From: Citrobacter freundii
GTDB taxonomy: Bacteria > Pseudomonadota > Gammaproteobacteria > Enterobacterales > Enterobacteriaceae
DNA: 59,821 bases
Direction: 5' to 3'
NCBI RefSeq assembly: GCF_011077955.1
Contig: NZ_JAALBX010000020.1
Span: forward strand, 1 to 59,821
The position numbers were made by a program, and so were the translations under genes. Of the stretch, positions 57,230 through 59,821 are shown in pieces; within the stretch, counting starts at the first letter, position 1; every line of letters begins with the position of its first letter. The notes below the pieces were generated by a model. That model did no database searches, had not been told where the DNA came from, and saw nothing but the letters and a program-made list of their open reading frames with translations.

Positions 57230-58093
57230 TTATTCGATGTTCTGAATCTGTTCGCGCATTTGCTCAATCAGCACTTTTAACTCGATGGCGGAGTTGGTCA
57301 CCTCTGCGTTAATCGACTTGGATGCCAGCGTATTCGACTCGCGGTTGAACTCTTGCATCATGAAATCAAGGCGACGCCCCACCGCTTCTTTTTTCTTCAG
57401 AATGTTGTAGGTCTCTTTCACGTGCGCTTCCAGGCGATCGAGTTCTTCAGCAACATCAACACGCTGAGCCAGCAACACAAGTTCCTGCTCGAGACGATTA
57501 TTTTCAAGCTGTACTTGTGCGTCTTCGAGTTTAGAAACCAGCTTATCGCGCTGCCATTGCATGATTTCCGGCATATGCGTACGGACGTTTTTCACTTCGG
57601 TACTCACGCCTTCAAGGCGTTGCTCGATAAGCGCCTTAAGTGCCTGCCCTTCGGTTTCGCGAGCAACGATAAAGTCATCAAGCGTCGCATCAAGCGTCGC
57701 TAAAATTTCTGAGGCAATGGCATCCAGATCTTGTTCCTGTGCCGCCATAACGCCAGGCCAACGCAGAATATCAACCGGGTTGATTTCCCCTTCATCGCTT
57801 TGCATTTTTACCCAGTTAGCTGCGGCAACCAACTGCTTAGCCAGTTTTTCGTTCAGGATCAATTCACCCTGAGCGCTGGAATCAGGTTCATAACGCAGGT
57901 TGCATTCGATTTTCCCACGGGTCAGGCGATTGCGAATACGCTCGCGAACGACGGGCTCAAGGCTACGAAATTGCTCCGGCAGACGAATGTAAGTTTCCAG
58001 GTAGCGTTGATTAACTGAACGCAATTCCCAGGCGGCGCTGCCCCATTCGCCCTTGATTTCACGCCGGGCGTAGGCGGTCATGCTGCGGATCAT
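57230..58093 (-). CDS. yicC: YicC family protein (endoribonuclease-related)
   Basis: A 287-residue cytoplasmic protein of the YicC/YloC family. The N-terminus MIRSMTAYAR and the C-terminal MMQEFNRESNTLASKSINAEVTNSAIELKVLIEQMREQIQNIE-type segment (about residues 245-287) are the two conserved family blocks; the middle is a long coiled coil. Family members act as endoribonucleases; E. coli YicC has been linked to decay of the small RNA RyhB with PNPase. It is divergent from rph, another RNA-processing enzyme, across 123 bp. Confidence 0.93.
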   Translation of the reverse strand: MIRSMTAYARREIKGEWGSAAWELRSVNQRYLETYIRLPEQFRSLEPVVRERIRNRLTRGKIECNLRYEPDSSAQGELILNEKLAKQLVAAANWVKMQSDEGEINPVDILRWPGVMAAQEQDLDAIASEILATLDATLDDFIVARETEGQALKALIEQRLEGVSTEVKNVRTHMPEIMQWQRDKLVSKLEDAQVQLENNRLEQELVLLAQRVDVAEELDRLEAHVKETYNILKKKEAVGRRLDFMMQEFNRESNTLASKSINAEVTNSAIELKVLIEQMREQIQNIE

Positions 58094-58216
58094 AGAGGTA
58101 CCCGTTTGATGAGAATGATGAAAGGATTATAGCCACCTAGGGCCTGGCAGGATAGGAATAAGCGTCCGAAGTCCGTATAATGCGCAGCCACATTCGTTCT
58201 AAGCCGGAGAAAACCC

Positions 58217-58933
58217 ATGCGTCCAGCTGGTCGTAGCGCCAATCAGGTGCGTCCTGTCACCTTGACACGTCATTATACTAAACACGCTGAAGGTTCCGTG
58301 CTGGTCGAGTTTGGCGATACCAAAGTCCTGTGCACGGCATCCATTGAAGAAGGCGTACCGCGCTTTTTGAAAGGCCAGGGGCAAGGATGGATCACCGCAG
58401 AATACGGTATGTTGCCGCGTTCCACTCATACCCGTAATGCGCGCGAAGCAGCCAAAGGCAAACAGGGTGGTAGAACCCTTGAAATCCAGCGCCTGATTGC
58501 CCGCTCGTTACGTGCTGCCGTTGACCTTAAAGCATTAGGCGAATTTACCATTACGCTCGATTGCGATGTGATTCAGGCCGATGGCGGCACCCGTACCGCA
58601 TCCATTACCGGGGCTTGCGTGGCACTGGCGGATGCGCTGAATGCGCTGGTCGCGAATGGCAAACTGAAGAAAAATCCCCTTAAAGGTATGGTTGCCGCGG
58701 TATCTGTCGGGATTGTCGCGGGTGAAGCAGTATGCGATCTGGAATACGTGGAAGATTCTGCCGCCGAAACTGATATGAACGTTGTGATGACCGAAGATGG
58801 TCGGATCATTGAAGTACAGGGCACGGCGGAAGGCGAGCCCTTTACGCATGAAGAATTGCTTGAACTGCTGGCGCTAGCCCGTGGGGGAATCGAGTCGATT
58901 GTCGCGTCGCAGAAGACGGCGTTAGAAAGTTAA
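58217..58933 (+). CDS. rph: Ribonuclease PH
   Basis: A 238-residue phosphorolytic 3'-5' exonuclease that trims tRNA 3' ends. It has the [15 protein letters not shown] start, [19 protein letters not shown] near residue 115 and [11 protein letters not shown] near 180. The frame is intact, unlike K-12, whose rph-1 allele carries a frameshift that shortens the protein and lowers pyrE expression. Its stop codon is seven bases before the pyrE attenuator stem, so rph doubles as the leader cistron for pyrE. Confidence 0.97.
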   Translation: MRPAGRSANQVRPVTLTRHYTKHAEGSVLVEFGDTKVLCTASIEEGVPRFLKGQGQGWITAEYGMLPRSTHTRNAREAAKGKQGGRTLEIQRLIARSLRAAVDLKALGEFTITLDCDVIQADGGTRTASITGACVALADALNALVANGKLKKNPLKGMVAAVSVGIVAGEAVCDLEYVEDSAAETDMNVVMTEDGRIIEVQGTAEGEPFTHEELLELLALARGGIESIVASQKTALES

Positions 58934-58937
58934 TCGT

Positions 58938-58965
58938 AAGGCGACCAATGAGTCGCCTTTTTTTT
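58938..58965 (+). promoter_or_regulatory. pyrE attenuator
   Basis: GGCGAC pairs with GTCGCC, followed by eight T residues, directly after the rph stop. In E. coli, low UTP slows polymerase so that ribosomes finishing rph block this terminator and allow pyrE transcription; the spacing here fits that scheme. Confidence 0.92.
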
Positions 58966-59012
58966 GCCATCAAGTTGGACACCCATCAGAACGCTTTAGA
59001 AGGAGCAAATCC

Positions 59013-59654
59013 ATGAAACCTTATCAACGTCAGTTTATTGAATTTGCGCTCAATAAGCAGGTATTGAAATTTGGCGAATTTACGTTGAAGTCTGGACGTA
59101 AAAGCCCTTATTTCTTCAATGCCGGGCTGTTTAATACTGGTCGCGATCTGGCGTTGTTAGGGCGCTTTTACGCTGAAGCGCTGGTAGATTCAGGCATTGA
59201 TTTCGATTTATTGTTCGGGCCGGCGTACAAAGGTATTCCGATAGCTACCACTACCGCCGTGGCGCTTGCTGAACATCATGACCGTGACGTGCCGTACTGC
59301 TTTAACCGTAAAGAAGCAAAAGATCATGGCGAAGGCGGAACCCTGGTGGGAAGCCCGCTTGAAGGGCGCGTAATGCTGGTTGATGATGTGATAACCGCAG
59401 GTACCGCTATCCGTGAATCCATGGAGATTATCCAGGCGAATGGCGCGACGCTTGCCGGGGTATTAATTTCTCTCGATCGTCAGGAGCGTGGCCGTGCCGA
59501 TATTTCTGCGATTCAGGAAGTGGAGCGTGACTACGGTTGTCAGGTGATTTCTATCATCACCCTTAAAGATCTGATTGCTTACCTGGAAGAGCGTCCTGAA
59601 ATGGCCGATCATCTGGCGGCGGTGCAGGCGTATCGCGAAGAGTACGGTATTTAA
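59013..59654 (+). CDS. pyrE: Orotate phosphoribosyltransferase
   Basis: A 213-residue enzyme that joins orotate to PRPP to give OMP in pyrimidine synthesis. The PRPP-binding motif is [13 protein letters not shown] at about residues 119-131; [13 protein letters not shown] near 98-110 is the flexible catalytic loop with its Lys and His. ATG 59013 follows AAGGAGCAAATCC. Control is by the attenuator just upstream. In E. coli slmA follows in the opposite orientation; here an IS200-like element begins right after the pyrE terminator. Confidence 0.97.
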   Translation: MKPYQRQFIEFALNKQVLKFGEFTLKSGRKSPYFFNAGLFNTGRDLALLGRFYAEALVDSGIDFDLLFGPAYKGIPIATTTAVALAEHHDRDVPYCFNRKEAKDHGEGGTLVGSPLEGRVMLVDDVITAGTAIRESMEIIQANGATLAGVLISLDRQERGRADISAIQEVERDYGCQVISIITLKDLIAYLEERPEMADHLAAVQAYREEYGI

Positions 59655-59670
59655 CCGTTATCGTTTATAA

Positions 59671-59700
59671 AAATGGCCGGTTATCGCCGGCCATTTTTTT
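59671..59700 (+). terminator. pyrE terminator
   Basis: ATGGCCGG pairs with CCGGCCAT around TTATCG, with A residues before and seven T residues after. Confidence 0.9.
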
Positions 59701-59821
59701 ATACCTGAATGAACACCACCTCCTATGGAGGTGGTCAGCAAAAAGTTGGCTCTGCCAGTAATGCTACTCATGGGAAAATCCGAATCTGTTATCCCCATAA
59801 CTGATAAGGATTTAACCATGA
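59701..59821 (+). mobile_element. Left end of an IS200-family insertion sequence (truncated by window)
   Basis: Starting just past the pyrE terminator, a perfect hairpin ACCACCTCC-TAT-GGAGGTGGT (59715-59735) matches the terminator-like left-end hairpin of IS200. A second structure pairs AAATCC (59776-59781) with GGATTT (59808-59813) and GTTAT with ATAAC (59788-59801), burying the AAGGA ribosome-binding site of an ATG at 59818. That is the known IS200 scheme for keeping transposase translation low. The transposase is beyond the window, and the exact left boundary is uncertain because IS200 elements lack terminal inverted repeats and target duplications. Confidence 0.82.

Overview
The window is 59.8 kb of Enterobacteriaceae chromosome with an Escherichia/Salmonella-type backbone. 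It runs from the 3' end of an rRNA operon (23S end, 5S), through mobBA, polA, hemN, the glnALG operon and the yih sulfoquinovose cluster, to a spoT-recG-pyrE block. Proteins resemble E. coli K-12 throughout, but several (DsbA, SrkA) look more divergent from both E. coli and Salmonella Typhimurium than I would expect for either genus. I therefore do not assign a genus. All homology statements are from memory of the families; nothing was searched.

Layout. (1) 1-4,590: rRNA end, an 8-bp tandem repeat, mobBA (Mo cofactor), yihD, srkA-dsbA, yihG. (2) 4,590-18,070: polA with upstream DnaA boxes, Spot 42 RNA, engB, CsrC RNA, yihI, an undescribed 57-codon membrane ORF coupled to hemN, hemN, yshB, glnG-glnL-glnA with its NtrC enhancers and sigma54 promoter, and typA. 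(3) 18,070-30,600: a sulfoquinovose (sulfo-EMP) cluster: outer-membrane channel, two MFS carriers, an extra TauE/SafE permease, YihQ glycosidase, YihR mutarotase, YihS isomerase, YihT aldolase and YihU reductase on the minus strand; YihV kinase and the repressor YihW diverge on the plus strand. (4) 30,800-33,711: yihX-rbn-dtd-fabY. (5) 33,712-37,260: a synteny break, then yicH-xanP in reversed order. (6) 37,468-46,991: an eleven-gene chaperone-usher fimbrial locus between xanP and recG, where E. coli has gltS. (7) 47,565-59,654: recG-trmH-spoT-rpoZ-gmk, ligB, a MurF-like ligase gene not found here in K-12, yicC, rph-pyrE. (8) The window ends inside the left end of an IS200-like element just after pyrE.

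The most unusual content is the fimbrial locus. It has one major-type pilin, a chaperone, an usher and a two-domain tip adhesin, followed by seven more full-length secreted pilin paralogues, each with its own 3' hairpin. Two of these paralogues also share a duplicated leader sequence. Also notable are the MurF-like gene between ligB and yicC, the extra permease inside the sulfoglycolysis operon, and the fabY|yicH junction. That junction is what a single inversion spanning oriC would produce relative to E. coli K-12. Several genes are too short or too structured for simple ORF calling: yshB, the ORF before hemN, Spot 42 and CsrC.
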